From Cytospora piceicola (taxonomy: Eukaryota > Ascomycota > Sordariomycetes > Diaporthales > Cytosporaceae): DNA of 64,000 nucleotides. Of the stretch, positions 1 through 10,756 are shown piece after piece. The notes below the pieces were generated by a model. It saw nothing but the letters and a program-made list of their open reading frames with translations, had not been told where the DNA came from and made no database searches. Where the stretch lies: contig JALQBC010000015.1 in assembly GCA_023375675.1 (NCBI GenBank), positions 248,001 through 312,000 of the forward strand. Direction: 5' to 3'. How positions within the stretch are numbered: position 1 is the stretch's first letter; every line of letters starts with the position of its first letter. The translations under genes were made by a program, and so were the position numbers.

Positions 1-512
1 AGGAGTACTACTCCCCCGAGGCACCTGATGTCGAGCCTGGCGAGAACGGCGCAGTAGCCGACGAGGATGCGGATAACATCATCACCTCAGGCGACCCCTC
101 CGCCGCTGCCAGAGAGAACTCCAAGTCGCACAAGGACAAGAGAATCCCCAACGAGCTGCGAACGACCACGCCTTACATGACCAAGTACGAGAAGGCGCGC
201 ATTCTGGGAACACGGGCTCTGCAGATCAGGTAACACGCGCCCTGCCAAATGATGGAGGGTCGAAAGCCGGGGCTAATATGATTGGAACCACAGCATGAAC
301 GCTCCCGTTCTTGTCGACTTGGAAGGAGAGACCGACCCGCTGCAGATTGCCATCAAGGAGCTGCGCGAGAAGAAGATTCCTCTGATCGTGAGGCGGTACC
401 TGCCTGATGGATAGTAGGCTGCCCCTTTCTTGACCCGCTGAAATACGTACGTCCTTTGCTGACCATTCTATTTAGCTACGAGGACTGGACTTGCGAGGAA
501 CTGCTGCAGTGA
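1..512 (+). CDS. RPB6: RNA polymerase subunit RPB6 (3' part, start outside window)
   Basis: Rpb6 (Rpo26) is the small subunit shared by nuclear RNA polymerases I, II and III; it sits at the base of the clamp and helps assembly. Exons 1-229, 294-413 and 476-512 join in frame (introns GTAACA..CAG and GTAGGC..TAG, the second with a GCTGAC branch site) and end with TGA at 510-512. The visible part has the acidic N-terminal tail followed by the family core: [20 protein letters not shown], then ALQIS, the [20 protein letters not shown] block and the LPDG-YEDW C-terminus. The 5' end lies before base 1. Family assignment is certain; only the exact 3' intron border (YYEDW at the junction) is inferred. 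It converges with the THADA-like gene downstream. Confidence 0.95.
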
Positions 513-1340
513 GCGACGGCGGATTGTGTCAAAGTATCACTGGCGGTGCTCGGTCGAAGCCGGTTCAGGGAGAACATGTCCCTCTATAGGCTCGCATTAT
601 GCATTAGCGAAGGCGTTCAGGTTCGGATAGGAAAGACAAAAATGGGGCCGTGGATCTTGGTGGATGGAGCCACTGCTTGGCTGTTGGTCTAAGAAAACAC
701 AAGGTCTATGCAAAGGTCGTCCACTTGCGTATGAAAACTGGTGAGACGTTTTTGGCTTGGGTGTCTTCCAAACCGTCAACCTGTGTATAGATATGCTGCG
801 CTGAGTAGGCTTGGGGACGAGAGTCCTCCACGTTCCAGAAGCATAAGAGGCTGAAGGGGGCAGTTGGGACGGTTGCGCCCTCACTTCTGATTATTGTTTG
901 GCAACCTTTGGGGTACAAATCCAGCCTGGATGATTGTGCCCAGGATGCCGTCCACTGACAACGAGAGTTGCTTGGCAGATTGGAGGACGCCCAGGGTTCC
1001 GCGGAATAAACCTAGAGCAGACTAGGCATCCGGTGCCCTGGACGCTGCTCTTTGCCGCAGACTTTCAACGGCTTTCTGTCCACACTCTCGGTAGATAGCC
1101 AAGGATCGAGACAAGTCTTGCCATCTCATGGCATCCCATGTACACATTACGCAGGCATCTCAGTGCATGGTTGTCTCTTCGAGTTGAAATGATCGGCGAT
1201 AGCCAAGAGTTGCTTTGATAAATATTTCGAGATTTGAGGAGTGTCACTTCACGACCCCGTACGCTGTGTAACGGAGAGCAGAGGTTGTAGATACTTGAAA
1301 GGTCTCAAAGTAGATCGTTGTTTGGTTTATATTGCAAGAA
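513..1340. other. Convergent intergenic region
   Basis: About 0.8 kb between two genes that converge. It should hold the 3' UTRs of RPB6 and the THADA-like gene. I see no supported coding region, RNA gene or repeat; the short open frames here have no family resemblance. Confidence 0.5.
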
Positions 1341-4300
1341 TTATTTCAAAGTGGACAGCAGTAATCCATGAAGCCTGGACCCCCGTCCAACCTCACCCAC
1401 CTTGGACAGCAATCCCACGATGGTAGCACCCTGGTCCTCCTCGCCCAGCAGCTCAGCCACGACCTTCCCGCACACAAGCACTCGATGACATAGAGCAAAC
1501 GCATCAGCTCTCGACGCCCACCCCAGTGGTCCATCATCCTGCGCAACCTGCGCGACCAGAACCTCCAGGGCGTTCTCGGCCCAACCCTTCAGCGCCGTGA
1601 GGGAGCTGTCCATAATCAGCGTCTTCTTGACAGCACCGTCGGGCCCCTCGACCTCGTCGAAATCCCACTCCATACCCCTGAAGATCCCGGCCCACCTGTT
1701 CGTCTCCCTGACCTCATCTATAAACAGGTTCTGCTCCTCCACCGCGAACAGAGCCTCGTCGACCGTCAACGCACCCGCGAACTGCTCCTCGGGCCCCGCC
1801 CACGCCGAAAGGTCCTGCACGCCGATGTCGACGGCGACCAGCGGGTCGCCCACGAGGCGGCAGCTCGCGTACGCCCTGAACTCGTTGGTCCGGCCGAAGC
1901 GGCCCCGCGCCCACGCCAGCAGGGCGTCGGCCGTGTCGACGGCTACGAGCGGCTGCGGGCGCCCCTGCGCCCCGCCGGACGTGACGAAGGCGGCAGCCGC
2001 GGCCGCGACGTCCCGGACCTCGTCGTCGTCGTCGGTGAGCGCGCCGTACAGGGCCAGCAGGAAGGGCAGGTACGCGGCGTCCGCGCCCGCGCCGCCGGCG
2101 CGCAGGGCCGCGGCGAAGGACAGGAGGGAGCGGGCGGCCGCCATGCGCATGTCGAAGGTGTTGCTGTCGCGCAGGGCGTCGGCCATGGCCTTGCCCCAGG
2201 ACCGGAGCTTCTGCTCGAACAGGAAGAAGGACATCTGGCCGTTGTGCTTGAGGGCCTGGGCCGCCACGATGGGCCCGGAGGCGAGGATGATGGCGTTGGC
2301 CAGGGTCGGGTTGATGGTGTCGTGGAGGAAGAGCTGGAATGGGTCCATATCCTCGGGGCTGGGGAGGTCATTGATTTGGCCCTTGGTGATGTACTCGTCC
2401 ATGAGCTCCGCCAGGTTTGTAAGGGCTGCCGCTCGGGCTTCTGGTACCTTTGAGAACTTGCACACCTCGAGGTAGAGGAGGCAGAGCTCGGGCACTTGTT
2501 CCTCTCCCCACATGGCTGGGATGGCTTCCAGTAAGGCACATGCCGTGTCTGTGTCGTTGGCAAGGGCATCGCACAGGCAGTCTTTGAGGGCTCCCAGGTC
2601 TCTGTTTGTTGTCGCTACCTGCATGGCTCTGGTCGCCGATCGGTTATTGAGAAGGGCCCTCGACGCCCAACGACGGCCGGTAGGGTAACCACCTGCTTGG
2701 CTGATGCTCACCGCAGGCTCGTTGGCGTTATGTTTCCACGAAGGGTCAAGCTCCCACACCAGATTTCGAACCTCAGTGAAGGCGGCCCAGGTCTCGGAAC
2801 ACATTGAAGCGTCTTCCTCGAAGGCTTGCAAAGTAATTTTCAGGTCCTCGAACTCTGTTATGTACATCCTCTCCAGGAAGAACTTGATCGTGAGGAGAGT
2901 TCCGTGCAGCCTGTTGGCCGAGCCGCGTGTTTCTTCCAACAGTCCCTGGATTGACGACAGCCATTCCTCATTCTGGAAGAAGGAGCAAAGGGTCCGAGCA
3001 GCAATCTCTCGCACGTGCCATTGACGGCTACCAAGGTACGTAGCAATCAAGGTGTATAGCTCATCGCGGTGCGACTCTGGGGGTCCGGCCCGCCTGATGA
3101 TGTCCAGCGCGGGGAAGACCGACTCGGCTGCCGAGCTTTGTGTCAAGGTGCCTGGTTCCATGGCTTGCTGTCCGGACTGCAAGAGGTTCAGGAGAATCGG
3201 CGGCAAAGAAGAATACTTGGTGTATGAGATTCGCAGCGTCTTGCCATCCCAGCCCGACTCCATCGAAGACTTGGTCTCGTTTGTGCCGAACAGACTGTCC
3301 ATCAGGCTTCGTAGAAGCAAAAGTGCGCAGTTGCGGATCGCCCAGACCTCCGCCTTCAGACTGTTCGTGGCAAGTTGGAGGCATTCTGGCAGGTACAGCT
3401 CTGCCTTCTTGCTGAGAAGAGAGCTCTTGAACACCTCCTTCAGGCAATTGAAAGCATGGACCTGGGGCAGATTCGACCCATCTGTTTCCGAAACTCGCGC
3501 TGGCTTTCGTGCTATATCCTGCAACGTCCGGATTACTTCCTGGAATGACGGGCTGCTAGCATTAGAAGCCAGCAGTCCTGTTATCAGGGCTGGTATACCA
3601 GCTGACCGCCTTGTTGTGGACCTCTGATCGTATATGCATGATAGTGCACCCTTGTACCAAGACCCGAGCAACGACTTGTCGTCCGCGGAAGACGCAACGC
3701 GGGGGTCTTGAGCGTGCTGGCAACAGCAGGTGAAGTTGAGCGACACCGAGCTGAAGGCACCACGGTGCCTCAACGTCGACAGTTGAGTGAAGGCCAAGTT
3801 ACCCGCCTTGCTGAAGACTTCTGGTGTTGGCAGAAGATACCCTTCTGTGCGGCCAAATTTCAAGTTGCCCACGATTGTTCGCATGAGGTTGCTGGACTCG
3901 TGGATCGCCCGGAAGCTGTAACTGAGCAGCCCCTTCGTATCAAGCCCCTCGATCTCTTCCAGCTCCTCAGGGAGATGGCCCTCCGGCGAGTCATCGCACA
4001 GCACGTAACTGACGGCATCCCAGATCCGGGAGCAGAGACTCACAATTCGCGTTTGAGGTACAGACATGAGCTTGAGTTCCTCTCCACTGTAGCGAGTGAG
4101 TGAAAGGACATCCCACATGTATCTCACGGCGGCAAAGTCTCCGTGGACTGGCTCTCCCATGACGGCTTGGCCCAGATCCTTCTCTGCCCTCCCTATCTTG
4201 AGCTCCAAGACATCTAGTGTCTGTGAAAGCAGTGACACTCGTTGCTCGACTGTGCTCTGCCAGGCACACAGGAGGCCGTGGGAACGAGCTGCACCGTCAG

Positions 4301-6151
4301 AGTGGTCGGCGCGACCAGTGCGAGAAGCCTGCCCGGCTGCCCTCGAGCAGAACTCGCCCAACAGTTTGAGCGGTGTGGTTGATGGCAGTTTGTCTCCAAC
4401 AGTGTTTTCAGCTTGTATGGCCTCAGCTGGGTACATCATGAGTAAACTGGTCGCTGCTTCCCTAGCATCGTCAAAGGGGTCCATGATGAGGTCCATGATG
4501 ATACGAATCCACTGAGGGTCCTGGTAAATCTGTTGCTCTGCTGGAGTTGGGGTCTCCTTTCCAAGTCTCACAACGGAGACGAGAGCTTTCAAAGCAGTGA
4601 TATGCCTCTGGTATGATGCCGTGGGAACCAGCTCCTCAAGCAGAAATTGCAGATACCAGCTGAAGAACTCTTCATGGGCTTTTAGTGTGTCTCGCAGCCA
4701 CGGCTCTTCGGCATTCAGGATCTCTTTCGCTCCTTTGCTTATATGTGTATTCACAGGTGTCCCGATGGCTTTGGTTTTGGAAGCCTTCACTGCTAGTCGG
4801 GATATATCTCTCTCTAGTAAGGTGATGGCTCCCTTAATTCTCTTGACCATATTCTTCGAGTGGCCCAGGATCTCATTTCGGAATTTAGCATCAGAATCTG
4901 CATGGCAAGATTTCAGATGCTTCCTCAAGAGCTCAAATGACATCTGAGAATAGGGTTTTGTAGTGGATGAAGACGTGATCAAGAGAGACATGGCAGAGGC
5001 ACGGACATCGTGAGAGCTGTGGATCAGAAATCGCTCGAGAATCTCTCGGTTGAGCACTACGACCTTGTCTGTCTGTTTGGTTCCAGCGGGGCCTAGAGAA
5101 TGGTTAGAGAATGTGTTGACAACAATATTCTGAAAGGAGCACTTACTTGGATCGTCGACAACCGAGGACTTCTTGCCAATATCCAGAGCAGCAAGATGGA
5201 GTAAGGCTGGAACATCCAGCTCATCGCTCTGGGTGTATTCCTCAGGTCGTCTATTGTTAAGCTCTTCCAAGAATGCAACCGATAGAGCACGATCGTACTT
5301 GAAAAGCGGGACCACCAGATAGTTTTTGACAACCTCAAGCAAATCTGGGTTCGCAGAAAGTGCGGTCTCTACCCATTTGCGCATGGTTCCGACGTCGAAA
5401 TCGGCGGTTGTCGTCTTTTCAGGGTTCCGAGCAGATGTGTATAGGCCACTGAAGATGATGACAAGCAACTTTCCGGCCACCGGACAGGCGTAGTGTTGTG
5501 TCATCCAACGGAACACTTCGGTAACCCACTCCTGCCATAGGATGATGTCTGGCTCATCGGCCAAATCCGGACGGATTGTCCTGTAATGCCGTACCACATC
5601 GTCCAACGTAAAGATTTTCTTTGAGAGCAAATGGTTCAAGCAGCTGAGGCAGGACTTTACGAGTGGGCGCATCGACTTCCTCCCGATGATTGATATCAGA
5701 GTAGACAATACGTCCTCCTTCACGGCCTCTCGGACCTGGGTGTCTGGATTTTGTGGTATCAGTGTGGAGAGGATATCCAGTACGAGCCTCATGGACCGGT
5801 GAGCATCTTTCTCATTCCACTCAATGTAGAAATTCAGCAGATCGTTCGCGATTTTCTCCGAGAAGGCCCAACGTCTCAAGGACTCATCCTTAGACTTGGC
5901 GCAAAGCTGAACGAAGCCACACAGCTTGACGCAGGCATCCGCAGTAGAACTGCGAGGCTGGGATGCATTGTCGAGGAGTTTCTCAAACAATTTCTGGGCC
6001 GTTCTGTCAAGAGGATTAGCAATTATCAGGTATATCCGTTGGGCTGTACTCACGGGACCAGGTCCTCTTGTGGTCTCTCTTGGAGCCATGCCACTAGGTT
6101 ATTCGCATTGCTGCCTTGTCCCTCTAGAGGCGGCAACTCGATAGGGTCCAT
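1341..6151 (-). CDS. TRM732: THADA/Trm732 family protein (DUF2428, HEAT repeats)
   Basis: A 1568-residue helical-repeat protein. In yeast Trm732 partners the methyltransferase Trm7 for 2'-O-methylation of residue 32 in the tRNA anticodon loop; THADA is the animal homologue. The sequence shows long alpha-helical repeats throughout and, mid-protein, the diagnostic TTRRSAGIPALITGLLASN stretch of the DUF2428 core. The start is the ATG at 6151 (MDPIELPPLEG..), with an in-frame stop upstream and no ATG between. A 50-nt intron (6004-6053, GTGAGT..GCTAAT..ACAG) then joins ..EDLVP to TAQKLFEKL. A second, stop-free 54-nt intron (5093-5146, GTAAGT..CTAACC..TAG) is also removed; reading through it would add 18 residues. 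The uninterrupted frame starting at 6089 is an artefact of reading through intron 1. The C-terminal third is very GC-rich. Confidence 0.88.
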
Positions 6152-6766
6152 TTTCAGGAAGTCGTCCAAGGGAATTGCAGAAGTGACTTTGGACTGGCAA
6201 AGAGTCTTGTAGATGTGTGAAAATTCTGCAATTTAAGAAGGCCCCCAAGAAGTCTCCCAGGTATTATGAAGACAAGAATATCATATCATGATAATTGTGA
6301 TACGTGAGAATTGGGGGAGTAATAAATCTAATCGACACACGTTTATACCAAAGGGAATATGATGTATATATTTTGTAGACCCATTTTCTAAAGGAGAAGT
6401 AAGGTGAGGCACTGGTGTGTGTGGTGCTCCAGACTGGTTCACCTAAAACGGTACGTACCACTACGCTGTAATGTACTGTAAGTGCAGACCCCGGTAACGG
6501 TAATTGACCCGCCGCGCACGGGCCCCTCCGCTTTATCGGCCGGTCCAGGAAAGGATGTCATCGTCTTTGTTGGAGCTGGGAATTTTTTTCGAGGCTCAGT
6601 CAAGCGATCAAGCAAATCAGCCGACGACTTCACTCCGGGCACACCACATGCTTCAGAGCTCCCTGCCTCCACCCACCCGTCACCGTCGCGAAGATCATTG
6701 CATGCACCTTACCTGACAACACTTGCCCAACTCCCCTTTTCTCTCCTTCTATCAGTTTTATTCAAA
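6152..6766. promoter_or_regulatory. Divergent promoter region between the Trm732-like gene and TIM23
   Basis: About 0.6 kb separating two outward-facing genes, so it must contain both promoters and 5' UTRs. The part beside TIM23 (about 6700-6766) is pyrimidine-rich (CTCCCCTTTTCTCTCCTTC), typical of fungal housekeeping 5' UTRs. No specific operator is recognised. Confidence 0.5.
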
Positions 6767-7532
6767 ATGTCGTCAGTCTGGAACGCATTGACAGGACAGA
6801 AGTCCTCCAACCAAAAAGACTCTCAACACGGCAATGCGCCACCACAACATCCAGAGCCCACCGCCAGCTATCAACCCCAAGCCTTCGACCCGTCCTCAGC
6901 ACAAGGCGTCGACTCCTTCCTAAACAGCTCTTCATTCGCCGACCCGTCACAATTACATCCCCTCGCCGGCCTCAACAAGGATGCCCTCGAGTACATCACC
7001 CTAGAGGACTCGGCCCTCTCCGACCTGCCCGGCGGCCAGTCCGTCCTGCCGTCGCGCGGCTTCACGGACGACCTCTGCTACGGCACCGGAATCACATACC
7101 TGTCCGCACTGGCGATAGGAGGAGCGTGGGGGGTGCAGGAGGGGCTCCGGAGGAGCGCGGGACAGGCGCCGAAGCTGCGGCTCAACTCGACCCTCAACGC
7201 CGTCACGAGGCGGGGACCGTTCCTGGGCAACTCGGCGGGCGTGGTGGCCATCGTCTACAACTGTGTCAACTCGTACTTCGGCTACGTGCGGGGGAAGCAC
7301 GACTCGGCGAACAGCATCGCCGCGGGCGCATTGAGTGGCATGCTGTTCAAGAGCACGAGGGGCCTGAGGCCGATGATGATCTCGGGTGGAATCGTGGGAG
7401 GTGTCGCTGGTGTCTGGACGGTAAGCTCGCACCCGGGAGATGGTTTGGTACGGGGAAGATGGTTGAGACTGACACCTTTTGCAGATCACGCGAAAGACTT
7501 TGTTCCCTACACCTGCTGAGCAGCACCTATGA
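6767..7532 (+). CDS. TIM23: Mitochondrial inner-membrane translocase subunit Tim23
   Basis: Tim23 forms, with Tim17, the presequence translocase of the mitochondrial inner membrane. Exons 6767-7420 and 7485-7532 (intron GTAAGC..GCAG, phase 0) give 233 residues, the usual length. The N-terminal ~95 residues are a hydrophilic, Ser/Gln/Pro-rich intermembrane-space segment (..QGVDSFLNSSSFADPSQLHPLAGL..EYITLED). The rest is a Tim17/22/23 domain of Gly-rich membrane helices: TGITYLSALAIGGAWGVQEG, then GNSAGVVAIVYNCVNSYFGY, GKHDSANSIAAGALSGMLFK and SGGIVGGVAGVW, ending TRKTLFPTPAEQHL. The start is the first ATG of the conserved frame, after a pyrimidine-rich leader. Confidence 0.95.
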
Positions 7533-7629
7533 GCCTTGACTGGCTGGATAGATAGGATGGGAATGACCCGACACGAACCGCAGAATGCTCCTGGGTCTGC
7601 GAACGGAACTCTTCGGCCTGTTTGTCGGA

Positions 7630-7690
7630 TCGAACGAACGAACGAACAAACAAACAAACGAAGCGGGAGGAGCGGGAGGAGCGGGAGGAG
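7630..7690. repeat. Simple tandem repeats (CGAA, CAAA, then a 9-mer)
   Basis: Four CGAA units run into CAAA units and then three copies of AGCGGGAGG, in the 3' flank of TIM23. Seen directly; no function implied. Confidence 0.85.
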
Positions 7691-8090
7691 ACCTTGCAAG
7701 GGAAACGTCAAAACGGAGCAGCGACCATTGCCTAGTGAAGAGCTCGTTTGACAAGGGAACAGTAAACTCGAGGCAACACTCGTGCGGATGGTCTGTTGAG
7801 TGGGTGAACTAATTTCATGGTCTTGTCGGTATAGTGGGCCAGCATAGCAATGGATGATCTCTCCTCATGTTTGGGAACTTGTACAATAGAAGAAAGGGGC
7901 TTCATGACCATAGAGGGCTCAGGGAGCATGCCAGCCAGTGATTCTGGCTGGAGGCGAATAGATGAAATTGACAATGAGGCTCTCAGTTTTCGGTTTTAGG
8001 TGGACAGAGTTCCTGTTTGCATTTCAAACCCCTCTTCAATACTGTACTGTTCCCAGGTGGATGATTTTATGTGCAACATGCTCTACACTA

Positions 8091-8152
8091 CCTAGATACC
8101 TAGGTACCTAAGTAAGTACCTACCTAGGGTACCTATGTAAGTAGGTACCTTA
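8091..8152. repeat. TACCTAGG-type palindromic motif cluster
   Basis: Dense overlapping copies of TACCTAGGTA / GTACCTA / TAGGTACC in both orientations. The same motif recurs in many intergenic regions of this window, for example near 10430, 43730, 48060, 54660, 55390-55560, 58340, 59695 and 63155. Confidence 0.8.
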
Positions 8153-8435
8153 TAGAAGACACCACATGTCCCTGTGAAGTTCACTTGGCACACCTGGGCT
8201 GTTGGAAATAGGCGGCAGAGCGGTTAACTTCAGTGTTGACTTCCCAGCTCTGGTAGTCGAATACCATTTACCATAAGCACCTTCCTCCCTTCCAACCACA
8301 GTAATGGCAACTAGCCCATCTTTCTGTGCTTACAGACTGGACAGCTTCACCCATCGCATGATCAGATACAATAACCTTGGAAGTTCTTGATACACTCCTC
8401 AAACGCCATACCATTGTCACTCACATAAAGCCGAC

Positions 8436-9747
8436 ATGACTTCGATTCCATCCCAGCCTGCCGATCATGGCATCTCGACATCGCCCACCTGTCCCAAATC
8501 TCCTCCCGGCAACTTCACCATCTATGATATGAACCCCGTTGACCTTGCGGACCACTTCATCGAAACGATTTACAATTGGCGGGTGGAGACCTCGATCAAG
8601 CAGGACCTCGAGCATGTTCCTCTGAACGTTGGTGTACTGTCCACCTTGGACGAGCTGGTTATCTACAGCCCTCAAAATGACTGTCTCTACAGGTACCCAG
8701 TGGACGCGGTGCCTATAGAAGTTGTGCGTCAGATCGAGGGTCTCGCACGTGCACAGGACTTTGGAGTTGGGTGCTTCAACCAGCTCTATGAGGTGCTCGA
8801 GAGGACAGTTCGAAACAATTCGATCTCCGAGAACCCAGAGGAGGACTTTGGAAAGGGAGCGAAGGGTGCTGTTGCAATGGTATGCCCATCGAACCCCCCG
8901 GAAAGCTCCTACTCAATCAATACTAACCCTTTTCCATTACTTAGCTGGCAGAGCTTTCTCTGCAGATCCGTTCCCGTCTTGGATCTGACTACACTATGCT
9001 CGAGAACGCCAACTATATCAACTTGCATGTTGTCATTGTTGATCGTGTTGGTGAATCGCATAGGTACCCTCTCTTCATCCGTCCCGATGCTGATGTTCAG
9101 TCATTCCACAAAGAAATGGACCAAAAGTTCCCCCAGTATTGCGATCCATATGACGAGTGGGCATACAAGAACTGGGATGAAAGAATCCAGGACCTCAGGA
9201 AAACTGGCTTGGGTAGACACCCAGACCTGCACAGGATCGTAGCACTTGTCACCATGCACCAGGCCATGGTGGATATAGAACTGCCGGAGTGGATGTATTA
9301 CACTATCCTGGAGGGTGGGGGTAGTGAGATAATTGAGATCCAGGATGAAGAGAGCTTCAGGACCATGATGGATAGGGCTGCCAAAAAAGAGTCTCCAGCG
9401 TGTCTGATGAGAGTAAGTCCAGATGTCGCGACCCCACTACACATAGAAGCCGAGCAGAGGGCATGGTTTTCTAACTTGAAGTTCCATAGGTCAGGGAGGC
9501 TAAGTTCCGAAACATCTTCGTTGAGCTGAGGTCCCTTGAGGAGAAGCAGCTTGCTTTGGCTCAGACTCAGAAGAGATCAGAAATCCAGGACAGTGGTAAC
9601 GACCGACACGAGAGTCAGCAACCTAGTGAGGGTACTCCCAAGAACAACACTGCTGGGAATGAGTATCCTTTCTTCGATTCTGAGCCCCTCGGATTCTATG
9701 ACCGCTTGACTTATCTCTACAACCTTGACCACGATAACTCAGAGTAA
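8436..9747 (+). CDS. Uncharacterised 389-residue protein
   Basis: Not recognised. Three exons (8436-8879, 8945-9412, 9490-9747) join in phase 0; intron 1 has GTATGC..TACTAAC..TTAG and intron 2 GTAAGT..CATAG. The N-terminus is Ser/Pro-rich (MTSIPSQPADHG..). A mixed alpha/beta body follows (NPVDLADHFIETIYNWRVE.., LPEWMYYTILEGGGSEIIE..), then an alpha-helical, Gln/Glu-rich stretch (EAKFRNIFVELRSLEEKQLA) and a polar tail ending FYDRLTYLYNLDHDNSE. There is no signal peptide, membrane segment, zinc motif or catalytic signature I can identify. Coding status rests on frame continuity over two good introns and balanced codon use. It is probably a soluble lineage-restricted protein. Confidence 0.75.
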
Positions 9748-10756
9748 TTTGAAAGCCATCGGCATGATGAATAATTCAACAAGCCTAGTCACCTACACCT
9801 TCTGATGGAAACTTGTATATCTCCGGAATGGACTTGAAGGGGGGGGGGGGTATCAGTTCAATATGGAATAAAACAGGGAAGATATGCTTGTGAAATATGG
9901 GGGAGCAAAAGTATTGTGCTGAGTGAATATGAATTCCTTGTCGAAAAACAGTACAATTACTTTTAAAGAGTGGAATTTTGGAACCCGTTGTAGCACTTCT
10001 CCTTTCCATTACCACCAAGAACAGCCAACAAAACACCAAACCAACCGCATAGCACAACCTATTTCCTCCTTCGATACATTCTGATTGGTGCTCAACACTC
10101 TATTCAGCTTGACTCTTTGTCCTCAATCTTTGCCAGAAGCTTCACCTACCTCTCTTTATCTACCAAGCTCGTCACAAAATCTCTCAACACCATGTGCTGC
10201 TTTGCGTGGCCTGCTAAGGACCTCGAGTATGAGGCGGCACCGAGGTATCGAAACTTGACGACAGGATACCGATACCAGTGGAATGGACAGTCGTGGGATC
10301 TTCAGCAGATCCAGGTACCCGCTGTAAGCAGAATGCTGGTGTTTCCTTCATTGTTCTACTGGATTGAGGGCGAGTGCTCTATGGTGTCCTCGCGATTTAT
10401 CCCATTTTCCCATCTATCTACCTAGCACTTGAGGTAGCTTAAGCACCTGGGCACCTAAGTAGGTACTTCCACTTGGGAGGTCTGCACAGTCTAGAATCAC
10501 CCAGTAAAGTGTGGCAGCTCCCAGTGTAAGCCCAGTGTAAGCTCCAGTCGAGCTAGAAGAGATTCACACCATCAGGCAGTCTATCAATTCAATCTGGTGG
10601 GAGCAAACCATTGGGCCAACTACCAGTCAAGGCCACCTGGGCAGTCAAAGATCGATCTTGACATCAATCTGCCGCCTCTCAAATCCTCTCAAGGTTCCCT
10701 CAAGTATTGAAAACCTAGGAAGTGCTCTTTGCCCCAAATCTTCAATCGCACCTTCC
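9748..10756. other. Intergenic region with one weak small ORF
   Basis: About 1 kb. It contains a run of 11-12 G at about 9839-9850, the weak small ORF at 10192-10425, and a TACCTA-like tract at about 10424-10465. No other support for genes. Confidence 0.45.
10192..10425 (+). CDS. Possible small ORF (77 aa), doubtful
   Basis: An ATG-started frame beginning MCCFAWPAKDLEYEAAPRY and continuing RNLTTGYRYQWNGQSWDLQQ. The first ~45 residues look like real protein. The remainder, after a GTAAGC-like donor at about 10326, reads as noise, so it may be the first exon of a small gene or a decayed fragment. I do not recognise a family and could not find a convincing downstream exon. Confidence 0.25.
   Translation: MCCFAWPAKDLEYEAAPRYRNLTTGYRYQWNGQSWDLQQIQVPAVSRMLVFPSLFYWIEGECSMVSSRFIPFSHLST

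Larger units (their letters stand above)
7533..8435. other. Intergenic region
   Basis: No supported gene. It holds a short simple-repeat tract (7630-7690), a palindrome-rich TACCTAGG cluster (8091-8152) and, just before 8436, the promoter and 5' UTR of the next gene. Confidence 0.5.

Noticed and set aside
1597..2475. 292-codon plus-strand frame
   Set aside because: Antisense shadow of the GC-rich end of the THADA-like gene.
1341..6089. Single uninterrupted 1582-codon gene starting at 6089
   Set aside because: It reads through a 50-nt intron in the wrong frame at its 5' end and a 54-nt stop-free intron; splicing to an upstream ATG at 6151 gives a better start.
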